A program made the position numbers and the translations under genes. A stretch of DNA of 34,338 nt from Maribacter ulvicola (lineage in GTDB: Bacteria; Bacteroidota; Bacteroidia; Flavobacteriales; Flavobacteriaceae), in the NCBI RefSeq assembly GCF_900155985.1, contig NZ_FTMA01000015.1, positions 1 to 34,338 on the forward strand, read 5' to 3'. The notes below the pieces were generated by a model. The model had not been told where the DNA came from. It did not search any database and saw only the letters and a program-made list of their open reading frames with translations. Below, piece by piece: positions 27,838-34,193 of the stretch; position 1 is the stretch's first letter, and every line of letters starts with the position of its first letter.

Positions 27838-27855
27838 ATTCAATGTATCCGCTAT

Positions 27856-28672
27856 TTATCTAGGCAATATAGAAACGTAAGTTTCATCATATAGCCTGCC
27901 AGATTTTGCGATAGCAAAAGACTGTTTTAATAGTTTGTTGGCAACGGCTATCAGTGCCAATTTCTTGCTCTTGCCCTTGTTCACGATTCGATCATATACT
28001 TCCTTGCATGCCTTATTATGCTTACAGGCATTGAAAGAACATAGAAACAATAGATTACGAAGCTTTCTATTACCGACCTTACTTATTCGTGCACGACCTC
28101 TTACACTGCTCCCGGATTCCCGTATCGTGGGGGTTATACCCACGTAACTGCAAAGCTGTCCTGCGGTTTCGAACTTTTTGAAACCATCAGTGACAACAAT
28201 TAAGAACAAGGCAGTTTTTTGACCTATGCCAGGTATCGATGTCAACAAGTTCAATTGCTCCTGTTGGTCCTCTTTCACCAATGATAGCATCTTTGACTCG
28301 ATAGCAGCTATTTCTTTATTGAGCTGCTTTTTGTTACGTATCAAGGATCGATAAACAAACTTTGAGGGTATGCCCAGAACAGCTTCCCCATGTATCTTGT
28401 TCTTGGTTGCGGTACGCTGTTTTAAATAGGTATCCAATAATCGAAACAACTGTAAGCATTCACTTTGTATATCCGTCAAGGCATTGTATTAGTCTATAAT
28501 GATAGTAACCGGTAGCTTCCATAACCACCAATGAACCTTTGGGCAATTCCTTTAGGTATTTCCTGAACCCCGTTTCATTGTTCCTATACTGGTCGTAACC
28601 TGTTTTACTACCATGTACATCAAAGACATCCTTACTGATGTCAACTCCAAAAGTTTCTTTATATTTATTCAT
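27856..28672 (-). pseudogene. IS110-family transposase, broken by an internal deletion
   Basis: The N-terminal piece starts at the ATG at 28672 (MNKYKETFGVDISKDVFDVHG, then VVMEATGYYHYRL: the start of the DEDD/RuvC-like domain) and hits a stop at 28462-28460 after about 70 residues. The C-terminal piece continues in another frame from about 28490 (NALTDIQSECLQLFRLLD) to 27856 and carries the Transposase_20 domain (LLTSIPGIGQKTALFLI, GITPTIRESGSSVRGRARISKVGN). Compared with normal proteins of about 320 residues, some 60-70 residues of the DEDD domain are missing at the joint, and the frame shifts there. The product should be inactive. A longer frame from 28711 adds 13 residues with no family match. 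Confidence 0.85.
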
Positions 28673-28711
28673 AGAAAATGATTTATGAAAGAACCGGCTA
28701 CTTCTGCTCAC

Positions 28712-28884
28712 AACAACTAGAAAACGAGATCTAAAGTCTCACAGAACTGAACGTGATCTAAGTAGTAAAAGAGAGAGGATTATCAATGTTGTCGAAGTCT
28801 AAAGCTTCACCGTATATAGTAACCTTAACTCTCTCTTTTGTTCTTTCTGGTTATATCAACAATTTACTGAGAATCAAACTTAAG
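28712..28884 (-). ncRNA. Candidate IS110 bridge RNA region
   Basis: IS110 recombinases of the IS621 type use a structured 'bridge' RNA encoded in the non-coding end upstream of the recombinase. Here the stretch upstream of the transposase start is about 170 bases and strongly structured. It has an 11-bp perfect stem, AAAAGAGAGAG (28767-28777) with CTCTCTCTTTT (28829-28839), an inner GAAG/CTTC hairpin, and a GAGA/TCTC hairpin near 28730. The sequence is visible; RNA production and ends are inferred. Confidence 0.45.
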
Positions 28885-29065
28885 AGGTGTATAAAACATA
28901 GCTATTGAGTGCTAGATTGAAAAAGCAGAGCAATTAGTGGAGACCGTCAAATCTGCGATTTGACACATGAGTAATAAAATATATGCGCCAAATCACAGAT
29001 TTGACTCGAATTAAAACAGAAAATTAGTAACTTAAAAGGACGCTACATTTCATACACGGAGCGTT

Positions 29066-29794
29066 GTGCTTAATGTTGAAATCGTGATAAAAACAAACTT
29101 TAATCCTTCCGAAAAACATCTTGCTGACATAAAAATTTGGCTGGTTGAGGAATGGAATGAAACGAACAGCGGATTTTATTGCAATTGGAATATAATTGAA
29201 AATGAGTTTGCTAAAAAAAACGTAGCAGTAATAACTGAGAATGATTTTGTAATCGGATTTATAGTTTATAGAATTTATGAGTTTCAAGCAGTAATCGACA
29301 TTGCGGAAACCAAACCAACCGAAAGGAAAAAAGGAATTGCAAGAAAGCTAATTAATGACACTTTAGACTACTTTGAACAAAATGGAATCTTAGTTTGTGA
29401 ATTATTTTGCTCGCCTAAATATTCAGAGCCTTTTTGGAAAAGAATTGGATTTGAAAATTTCCCTGATTTACCTCATAACTCAAGAATCAATATGTTTAAA
29501 CCTCTCATTGAGACTTTAAAGCCGACTGAAAAAGCTGAATCTGACACAAAAATTAGCTTGTGGAATTGTGAACCTTATCAGGCGGACAGAGAAAAAGCTA
29601 AATGGAATTGGGATTTGAATTTCATAGAGGACAATAAGACTTTGGCTAAACCAATTATTTTTCCAGTCTCAAGTGATTGGCAAGTAGAATTGACTAAAAA
29701 CGGACAAATAATAGTTTCGGAAAAGGTTAAAAGATTTCGGATTGATTTAGCAAATAATGGTAGTTTTATGATTATCCGAAAATTAACAACGTGA
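29066..29794 (+). CDS. GNAT-family N-acetyltransferase
   Basis: 242 residues from a GTG at 29066 that lies inside the cassette's start box; another in-frame GTG is at 29084, and the true start is uncertain. Residues about 15-140 form a GNAT domain: FVIGFIVYRIYEFQAVIDI is strand beta4, ERKKGIARKLINDTL is the acetyl-CoA pyrophosphate loop (R-x-x-G-x-A), and CSPKYSEPFWKRIGFENF is the closing motif. The last 100 residues (KISLWNCEPYQADREKAKWNWDL...) are an extra domain I do not recognise, so this is longer than most GNAT proteins. The substrate is unknown. It is the only gene of its cassette, bounded by GTTGTGCTTA (29063-29072) and TAAGCACAAC (29804-29813), exact reverse complements. Confidence 0.8.
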   Translation: MLNVEIVIKTNFNPSEKHLADIKIWLVEEWNETNSGFYCNWNIIENEFAKKNVAVITENDFVIGFIVYRIYEFQAVIDIAETKPTERKKGIARKLINDTLDYFEQNGILVCELFCSPKYSEPFWKRIGFENFPDLPHNSRINMFKPLIETLKPTEKAESDTKISLWNCEPYQADREKAKWNWDLNFIEDNKTLAKPIIFPVSSDWQVELTKNGQIIVSEKVKRFRIDLANNGSFMIIRKLTT

Positions 29795-29806
29795 AAAAAA
29801 CACTAA

Positions 29807-29940
29807 GCACAACAATGTATAACCGCAATTACGGCGGATTCGACTACGTCCGAATCCACTCGGAATTGCTAACGTCTGTACTAAACCGAAAATATTCACT
29901 AATTTAACCCATAACTGACGGTTATACGAAACCGTTGTGT
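29807..29940 (+). repeat. attC-like site of the GNAT cassette (best intact example)
   Basis: The left box GCACAAC (29807-29813) is followed by AAT and the inner box GTATAACCG (29817-29825). The perfect complement CGGTTATAC lies at 29919-29927, followed by spacer GAAACC and right box GTTGTGT (29934-29940). The middle holds a further hairpin with GCAATT/AATTGC and GGATTCG/CGAATCC. Two paired boxes per side with unequal spacers (3 versus 6) and a variable stem match the folded attC of integrons. Confidence 0.7.
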
Positions 29941-29954
29941 GCAATTAAAACAGA

Positions 29955-30362
29955 ATGCTAACAGAAAATGACATAGTTGAAAAAGTAGCTGAATTTCTTG
30001 AATCAAGAGATTATAAAATCGAACAATGTTTGACGACTAATCAACAAGGAATTGACTTAATTGCGGAATCACAATCCGCAAAACTGTTTATAGAAGCAAA
30101 AGGCGAAACTAGTGCTTCTAAAACGTCCAAACGCTACGGATTGCCATTTAATCGGAATCAAGTAAAATCACACATTGGAGTTGCTCTTTTGGCGACAATG
30201 AAAGTGATTTCTAGTGAACCGGTAGGTAAAAACACAAAAGTTGGAATTGCTTTACCAGACAATGAGGAACAAAGAAGAGTAATTGATACAATTTATCCAG
30301 CTTTAAAAAAACTAGATATTAAACTATTTTGGGTTACAAAATCCCAAGTAACAATCGAATAA
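29955..30362 (+). CDS. PD-(D/E)XK (Mrr/restriction-like) nuclease
   Basis: 135 residues, one compact domain. Helix one carries Glu9 (DIVEKVAEFLESRDYKIE). It is followed by QGIDLIAES with Asp34 and LFIEAKGET with Glu47-Ala-Lys49, giving the E...D...ExK layout of PD-(D/E)XK nucleases such as Mrr-like and Card1-like catalytic domains. No specificity domain is fused, and no methylase is nearby, so it is not an ordinary restriction enzyme. It starts 12 bases after the cassette's start box, and its stop is one base before the next gene. The two make a two-gene cassette and probably work together. Target unknown. Confidence 0.7.
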   Translation: MLTENDIVEKVAEFLESRDYKIEQCLTTNQQGIDLIAESQSAKLFIEAKGETSASKTSKRYGLPFNRNQVKSHIGVALLATMKVISSEPVGKNTKVGIALPDNEEQRRVIDTIYPALKKLDIKLFWVTKSQVTIE

Positions 30363-30363
30363 T

Positions 30364-30765
30364 ATGCCTGCAGATTTCATAGGAAAAATTGTTCTTGTTG
30401 AAACAATTAAAGCTTCAATCAAAGAACTAATTGCGGAATTTAAAAAAGAGAAGATTCCACAAGAGAAAAGAGAAAGATTGTCTGATGCACTAGCTTCAAT
30501 TCAATTAGCATCAATTGAAACTAGAATAGTCATTGACAACAATGGATACGAACCAAATTTGGATTTGGCAAAACTGTGGAATACAGCTCTCAAAAAAGCC
30601 ATAGACGCTGAATTAAAAGAGCTTCCTGACTATTTAAATAGCAAATCAAAGTTTTGGGGACAACCACAAGATTGGCTGAATGAACCGACTTCAATGGAAC
30701 TAGTTCCAAAATTGAATTATCTGAACGACAAATGTGATATGTTACTAATTGAACTAAAAAAATAA
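30364..30765 (+). CDS. All-helical partner of the cassette nuclease (unrecognised)
   Basis: 133 residues, no signal peptide or membrane segment. It is almost entirely helical and charged (IKELIAEFKKEKIPQEKRERL, LNYLNDKCDMLLIELKK). I do not recognise a family. Its ATG follows the nuclease stop by one base (TAATATG), which means coupled translation, and the cassette closes two bases after its stop with TGCACACAAC (30767-30776). A regulator, antitoxin or sensor of the nuclease is the simplest guess from context, not from motifs. Confidence 0.6.
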   Translation: MPADFIGKIVLVETIKASIKELIAEFKKEKIPQEKRERLSDALASIQLASIETRIVIDNNGYEPNLDLAKLWNTALKKAIDAELKELPDYLNSKSKFWGQPQDWLNEPTSMELVPKLNYLNDKCDMLLIELKK

Positions 30766-30767
30766 CT

Positions 30768-30793
30768 GCACACAACAATGGTAACCGTTGCAC
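30768..30793 (+). repeat. Collapsed attC-like site
   Basis: The left box GCACACAAC (30768-30776) is followed by AAT, GGTAACC and immediately GTTGCAC (30787-30793). It keeps the left box, the AAT spacer and a GTT box, but has no variable middle, as though an attC had lost its stem by deletion. The left box is the exact complement of the nuclease cassette's start GTTGTGTGC (29934-29942). Confidence 0.5.
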
Positions 30794-30826
30794 AAGCCTA
30801 TAATTAGAAATAATCACTATCCATAT

Positions 30827-30850
30827 AAGCCTCTTTAAGCGGCTTTTTTT
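30827..30850 (+). terminator. Rho-independent terminator after the nuclease cassette
   Basis: The stem AAGCC/GGCTT (30827-30831 with 30841-30845, loop 9) runs into a tract of seven Ts on the + strand. It would end transcripts from the nuclease and partner genes. Confidence 0.55.
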
Positions 30851-30871
30851 ATGCCATATTAAAAGCTGAAC

Positions 30872-31135
30872 CTAAATTTCAGGTGTATTGGAGAAAGGCT
30901 TTTCACGTAATAAACCATGATTTTTACAAATAATGGCAGGGCAAGCTTCCCCGCCCCGCTTTTCGGGCTTTTGTTCTCGAATTTTAGGTACTTTTTGAGA
31001 TGTTAGACGACAGCGGATAGGTGCATGACCTTGTTCGCCTGTGCGAGTACGATCGTATTTATTTTTCGCATTCCCATGAACTGGGTCTACGTTATAAAAT
31101 AATTTATTCAGCTTTTTAAAATTATATTTTTCCAA
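30872..31135 (-). CDS. Doubtful small ORF in a gene-poor block
   Basis: 87 residues on the minus strand, opposite to every cassette gene. Its middle (DRTRTGEQGHAPIRCRLTSQ, KREQKP-like and KRGGEACPAIICKNHG) is basic and clearly richer in G+C than its surroundings. I recognise no family. 'RTRTG'-like strings often arise from translating non-coding DNA, so this may be no gene at all or the tail of a decayed one. No promoter or ribosome site supports it. Confidence 0.2.
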   Translation of the reverse strand: MEKYNFKKLNKLFYNVDPVHGNAKNKYDRTRTGEQGHAPIRCRLTSQKVPKIREQKPEKRGGEACPAIICKNHGLLREKPFSNTPEI

Positions 31136-31336
31136 TACAATTGCGATTGCCGTCTATGTTTTTGCGGATTTATAGCACATTTAACGTATTAAAAACAGAC
31201 TGGTTGTTGGTTAATTTTAGTCATTTCTTACTTAGAGTAAAACATTTTTTGTGATTATGGTTTCCCGTAATGGAATATGAGCTAATAATTGTAGGTTTAT
31301 TCTTTAATGGTATATTAGTATGCATGAAAAAAAACA

Positions 31337-31399
31337 TTACACATATTTCTGATTATTTCGGAATATGTGTAATTGTGCACATATACAATTGTTGTGCGT
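31337..31399 (+). repeat. Hairpin and right half of an attC-like site before the Bro-N cassette
   Basis: A perfect 11-bp stem TTACACATATT/AATATGTGTAA (31337-31347, 31362-31372) is followed by CATATAC, spacer AATT and the box GTTGTGCGT (31391-31399). CATATAC recurs in the same place in the site after the VOC gene. The left half could not be found, so the site is incomplete or decayed on that side. Confidence 0.5.
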
Positions 31400-31444
31400 C
31401 AGCTGAAAAACAACTAACACGAAAAAGAACTTTAAAATAAATTT

Positions 31445-32206
31445 ATGCAATTACAGATATTTAAATACGCGGACGAGGAAGAAAATAACTTGGACAGTTT
31501 AACAACTATAGAAATCGACAATGAAATATGGTTTGTTGCTTCAGAAGTATGTAATCTTTTAGATATTAAAAACGCAAGTGATGCTGTATCAAGACTTGAT
31601 GATGACGAAAAGCAAACATCGGTAATACCGATATCAGGTCAAAATCGAAAAGTAAACCTTATATCTGAAAGTGGATTATACGCTTTAGTATTTAAGAGTA
31701 ATAAACCTTCTGCTAAGAAATTCAGAAAATGGGTTACTAAAGAAGTTATTCCAGCAATTAGAAAGACAGGTAGCTTTGGAATTAACCGATTAGAAACACC
31801 GAATTTTGTTGTTCGTTTCAATGACAATTGGGATAGAACTGACAAAGGCTTTTTCTCTGTTATTAGTGAACTGTTTGTTAGACTTTATGGTCGTTTTGAA
31901 AATGTTGGTTATCAAATACCGAATAAGGCATTTAGCGGAAAAGAAATCCGACCAGATGTTAGTGTAGGCTTATTGTTTGCTAAACACCTAAGAAATAATC
32001 ATCCTGAATTTGCTAATGATTTCAAAATGTATAATCACAAATTCCAAAACGGACAAGAAGTTGAAGCAAGACAATATAAAAATGACTTATTGCCAATATT
32101 CATAAAATTCATTGACGATAATTGGATTGTGAACAATGCACAAAAATATTTCAAAGAACGTGACCCAGTAGCTTTAGATTATTTACCGAAACTACTTGGG
32201 GAATAA
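31445..32206 (+). CDS. Bro-N (phage antirepressor-type) protein with a separate C-terminal domain
   Basis: 253 residues. Residues about 1-110 are a Bro-N domain: IDNEIWFVASEVCNLLDI, SRLDDDEKQ, LISESGLYALVFKSNKPSAKKFRKWVTKEVIPAIRKTG. This domain binds DNA in phage antirepressors and viral Bro proteins. The C-terminal 130 residues (GFFSVISELFVRLYGRFENVGYQIP, GKEIRPDVSVGLLFAKHL, KYFKERDPVALDYLPKLL) form a second domain with many conserved-looking aromatic and charged residues that I cannot name. It is the only gene of a cassette bounded by GTTGTGCGT (31391-31399) and its exact complement ACGCACAAC (32215-32223). Antirepressor or anti-phage roles are both possible; the latter is suggested only by the neighbouring cassette. 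Confidence 0.75.
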   Translation: MQLQIFKYADEEENNLDSLTTIEIDNEIWFVASEVCNLLDIKNASDAVSRLDDDEKQTSVIPISGQNRKVNLISESGLYALVFKSNKPSAKKFRKWVTKEVIPAIRKTGSFGINRLETPNFVVRFNDNWDRTDKGFFSVISELFVRLYGRFENVGYQIPNKAFSGKEIRPDVSVGLLFAKHLRNNHPEFANDFKMYNHKFQNGQEVEARQYKNDLLPIFIKFIDDNWIVNNAQKYFKERDPVALDYLPKLLGE

Positions 32207-32215
32207 AAAGCCGAA

Positions 32216-32346
32216 CGCACAACAACGGCTATAAAAAATAGCTAATTAAGTGCTTAATCAAAGCTTTTGTTTTATTAATAAAGTTAAATATAACCCGAAA
32301 AGTTAAGCGTTTCTATACGCTACTTTTCATAGCCAAACCGTTATGC
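32216..32346 (+). repeat. attC-like site of the Bro-N cassette
   Basis: The left box CGCACAAC (32216-32223) is followed by AAC and GGCTAT (32227-32232). The complement ATAGCC is at 32329-32334, then spacer AAACC, then right box GTTATGC (32340-32346). The middle has an AGCGT-TTCTAT-ACGCT hairpin. The layout matches the GNAT site: paired outer boxes, shorter spacer on the left, variable stem. The right box starts the next cassette. Confidence 0.7.
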
Positions 32347-32382
32347 GCAAATTAATAAAACCAAGGAAATAAAGAATAAACT

Positions 32383-33453
32383 ATGATAAATCGACTTTAT
32401 GTGGAAGGTCTTAATGGAAGAAATAAACCATTAGAATTGACTTTCAAGCCCGATTTAAATTTACTGACAGGTAAAAATGGGTCAAGCAAAACAACTATTT
32501 TAAAATTAATTTGGTTTTTAAATTCGGGTAGAATACTGAATTTAGTAAAAGAAATAAATTTCACATTTGCAGAATTAAATACATCAAATCTTGACATTAA
32601 TGTTAGAAAAAACCAAGAGAATAATACAATAAGTATTGGAATAAACAAAGACAAACCAATTACTGTTAGTTCTGCTAATCTACGTGAGATAGAATTAAGA
32701 AGACCTACAAGAATTCACGAGAAGTTTACTGAAATATACAAACTTGCTATTCCAACTATTTTTTTTCCAACTTTTAGAAGAATCGAAGGTGGTTTTTCAA
32801 TGGAAGATGGATATGACCCAAGATTCGGGAGAAACGACGAGATTAGAGATGCATTAGAACATTTCTCAAGGCGATTGTCCGCAAGAAATCAAAGATTTAT
32901 TACATCTATTTCTACCGATGATATTGTCACTTTATTAAACCAAGAATATTCAAACATTAATGCGAGAATAAATTTAATCCAAAAGCAAAAATCCGACGAT
33001 ATAATCAGGAAAATAAAAACCCAAGGTAAAGATGAAAAAGCAACCTTGGATGAAATACAAAGTGATATTGAAATGATGGAAACTCAAAGAGAATCATTAT
33101 TAAAACCTTACACTACGCTTTCAGATTTAATAACAACAATATTCCAACATAAAGGAATTAATTTAAGTAATCTCACACTTGGAGAGGTTAATAATGCTAT
33201 TTCATCTGACAAACTTTCAGCTGGAGAAAAACAAATGTTAAGTTTTATTTGCTACAACGCATTTACTAAAGACAACACAATTTTTATAGACGAACCTGAA
33301 TTAAGTCTTCATCCAGATTGGCAAAGAACACTTGTTCCCACTTTATTAAATCAAGGAAATAATAACCAATTCTTTATGGCTACTCATAGCCCTTTTATTT
33401 ATTCAAAATATTCGGACAAAGAAATTATATTATCAGAAGATAAAGGTATTTAA
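32383..33453 (+). CDS. AAA15/ABC-type ATPase, PARIS AriA-like
   Basis: 356 residues of SMC/RecF/OLD-like ATPase fold. Walker A is GKNGSSKTT (30-38), with Ser where Gly is usual in GSGKT. FPTFRRIEGGF follows in the Q-loop region, then a helical insert (about 150-255) with charged coiled-coil character (IRKIKTQGKDEKATLDEIQS). The ABC signature is LSAGEKQ (278-284), Walker B FIDEPELSLHP with Asp303-Glu304, and the switch His335 in ATHSPF. The next gene, one base after the stop, encodes a DUF4435 TOPRIM protein. That pair is the arrangement of PARIS, in which AriA assembles as a scaffold and holds the AriB toxin until a phage trigger frees it. It seems shorter than the E. coli protein. Trigger specificity cannot be predicted. 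Confidence 0.75.
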   Translation: MINRLYVEGLNGRNKPLELTFKPDLNLLTGKNGSSKTTILKLIWFLNSGRILNLVKEINFTFAELNTSNLDINVRKNQENNTISIGINKDKPITVSSANLREIELRRPTRIHEKFTEIYKLAIPTIFFPTFRRIEGGFSMEDGYDPRFGRNDEIRDALEHFSRRLSARNQRFITSISTDDIVTLLNQEYSNINARINLIQKQKSDDIIRKIKTQGKDEKATLDEIQSDIEMMETQRESLLKPYTTLSDLITTIFQHKGINLSNLTLGEVNNAISSDKLSAGEKQMLSFICYNAFTKDNTIFIDEPELSLHPDWQRTLVPTLLNQGNNNQFFMATHSPFIYSKYSDKEIILSEDKGI

Positions 33454-33454
33454 T

Positions 33455-34192
33455 ATGAGTTTAAAATTAAGCGTAGATGAAATAGTAGAAACCTTAAAAC
33501 GCTCTTCTTTAACTACAGTTTTAGTAGAAGGAAAAGATGATGTAATGGTTTATAGATGGATAGAAGATGAAATTGGAATTGTAAACGCAAGTTTTTTTCC
33601 TTGTGGTGGACGAGACAAACTTTTACAAGTATTTGAAAGGAGAGATGAATTCCCAGATATTAGAACAATTTTCGTAGCGGATAAAGATGCATTTGTTTAT
33701 GTAAATCCACCAGATGATTATGCTGAAATCCTTTGGACTAACGGTTATTCTATTGAGAATGACTTATACTATGGTCGACAAATAGAATCATTATTGAGTA
33801 ATGATGAGCAAACTGTATTTTTAAAATCATTAAATAGTTTTGTCGAGTATTATGCTTTTGAAGTTCAAAATTATATTAATGGAGAAGAGCATTGTTTTAG
33901 AAATCATCCGCAACACATAGTTTGTGAATTACAAAATGAAGTCAAAAAAGAATTTCTACAGGAAATAAATTTTACCAAAGCGGACGAACAAATTGAAAAT
34001 AATTTAAAAGAAAACTACGACGTTTTAATAAGAGGTAAATCTCTTTTCGCTCTTTTGACCAGAATTTTAAGTAATAGTACTAGAGAAATTAAACATAGCA
34101 AATTAAGTCTGTTAGAGCATTGTTATCGAACTCATAAAAGTGAAAAATTTATTGAATTAATAACTAGAATAGAAGAAAAAATCAGCGCATAA
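33455..34192 (+). CDS. DUF4435/TOPRIM protein, PARIS AriB-like toxin
   Basis: 245 residues. The TOPRIM metal site is complete: Glu25 in VLVEGKDD, and Asp76 and Asp78 in VADKDAF. FPCGGRDKLLQVFER and NGYSIENDLYYG are further DUF4435-type blocks. The rest is helical. In PARIS, AriB is a nuclease released from AriA that cleaves host tRNA(Lys) and blocks translation; here that activity is inferred from family and gene order. The start follows the ATPase stop by one base (TAATATG). Its stop codon lies inside the cassette's end box GCGCATAAC (34185-34193), so no spare sequence remains between gene and recombination site. Confidence 0.75.
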   Translation: MSLKLSVDEIVETLKRSSLTTVLVEGKDDVMVYRWIEDEIGIVNASFFPCGGRDKLLQVFERRDEFPDIRTIFVADKDAFVYVNPPDDYAEILWTNGYSIENDLYYGRQIESLLSNDEQTVFLKSLNSFVEYYAFEVQNYINGEEHCFRNHPQHIVCELQNEVKKEFLQEINFTKADEQIENNLKENYDVLIRGKSLFALLTRILSNSTREIKHSKLSLLEHCYRTHKSEKFIELITRIEEKISA

Positions 34193-34193
34193 C
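34185..34193 (+). repeat. Left box of the attC-like site after the PARIS-like pair
   Basis: GCGCATAAC is the exact reverse complement of the box that opens this cassette, GTTATGCGC (32340-32348). The rest of the site is displaced beyond the window by the IS110 element that starts at the next base. Confidence 0.65.

Larger units (their letters stand above)
27741..28884 (-). mobile_element. IS110-family element, copy 1 (internally deleted)
   Basis: The left boundary is defined by comparison with the second copy: identity starts with the target's TAAC and continues for 145 bases from 27741 with one mismatch (27790). The right boundary is placed just before AGGTGTAT (about 28880-28886), where the interrupted attC-like site resumes; it is approximate. 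It contains a broken transposase on the minus strand and a structured non-coding part upstream of it. No inverted terminal repeats or target duplication are evident, as is usual for IS110. At about 1.14 kb it is shorter than a full element because of the transposase deletion. Confidence 0.8.
27734..29069 (+). repeat. attC-like site of the MATE cassette, split by an IS110 element
   Basis: The left box GCCTAAC (27734-27740) is followed directly by the insertion sequence. After it come GTGTAT (28887-28892), a structured middle with palindromes GTCAAATC-TGC-GATTTGAC (28946-28964) and CAAATC-ACA-GATTTG (28989-29003), the complement ATACAC (29052-29057), spacer GGAGC, and the right box GTTGTGC (29063-29069). 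Removing the element restores an R''-L''-...-L'-R' layout like the intact sites further right. Confidence 0.6.
30794..31390. other. Cassette-sized block without a convincing gene
   Basis: About 600 bases between two GTT boxes (30787 and 31391) hold no credible + strand gene. Apart from the terminator and the doubtful minus ORF, I see only A+T-rich sequence and a hairpin at 31337-31372. It may be a decayed or non-coding cassette. No tRNA or known ncRNA was recognised. Confidence 0.5.

Noticed and set aside
28460..28711. Small separate gene starting at 28711
   Set aside because: From 28672 it is the normal N-terminus of an IS110 transposase; the extra 13 residues match nothing, and the frame ends at the deletion joint.
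28946..29005. The two CAAATC-NNN-GATTTG palindromes as a CRISPR-like or independent repeat element
   Set aside because: There are only two copies, with no regular spacing or spacers; they fit better as the variable stem of the interrupted attC-like site.
29955..30765. Complete restriction-modification system
   Set aside because: No methyltransferase motifs or target-recognition domain occur in the partner gene or neighbouring cassettes.
30872..31135. tRNA or other known RNA in the G+C-richer patch of the gene-poor block
   Set aside because: I looked for a T-loop GGTTCRA-type sequence and a cloverleaf and found none on either strand.
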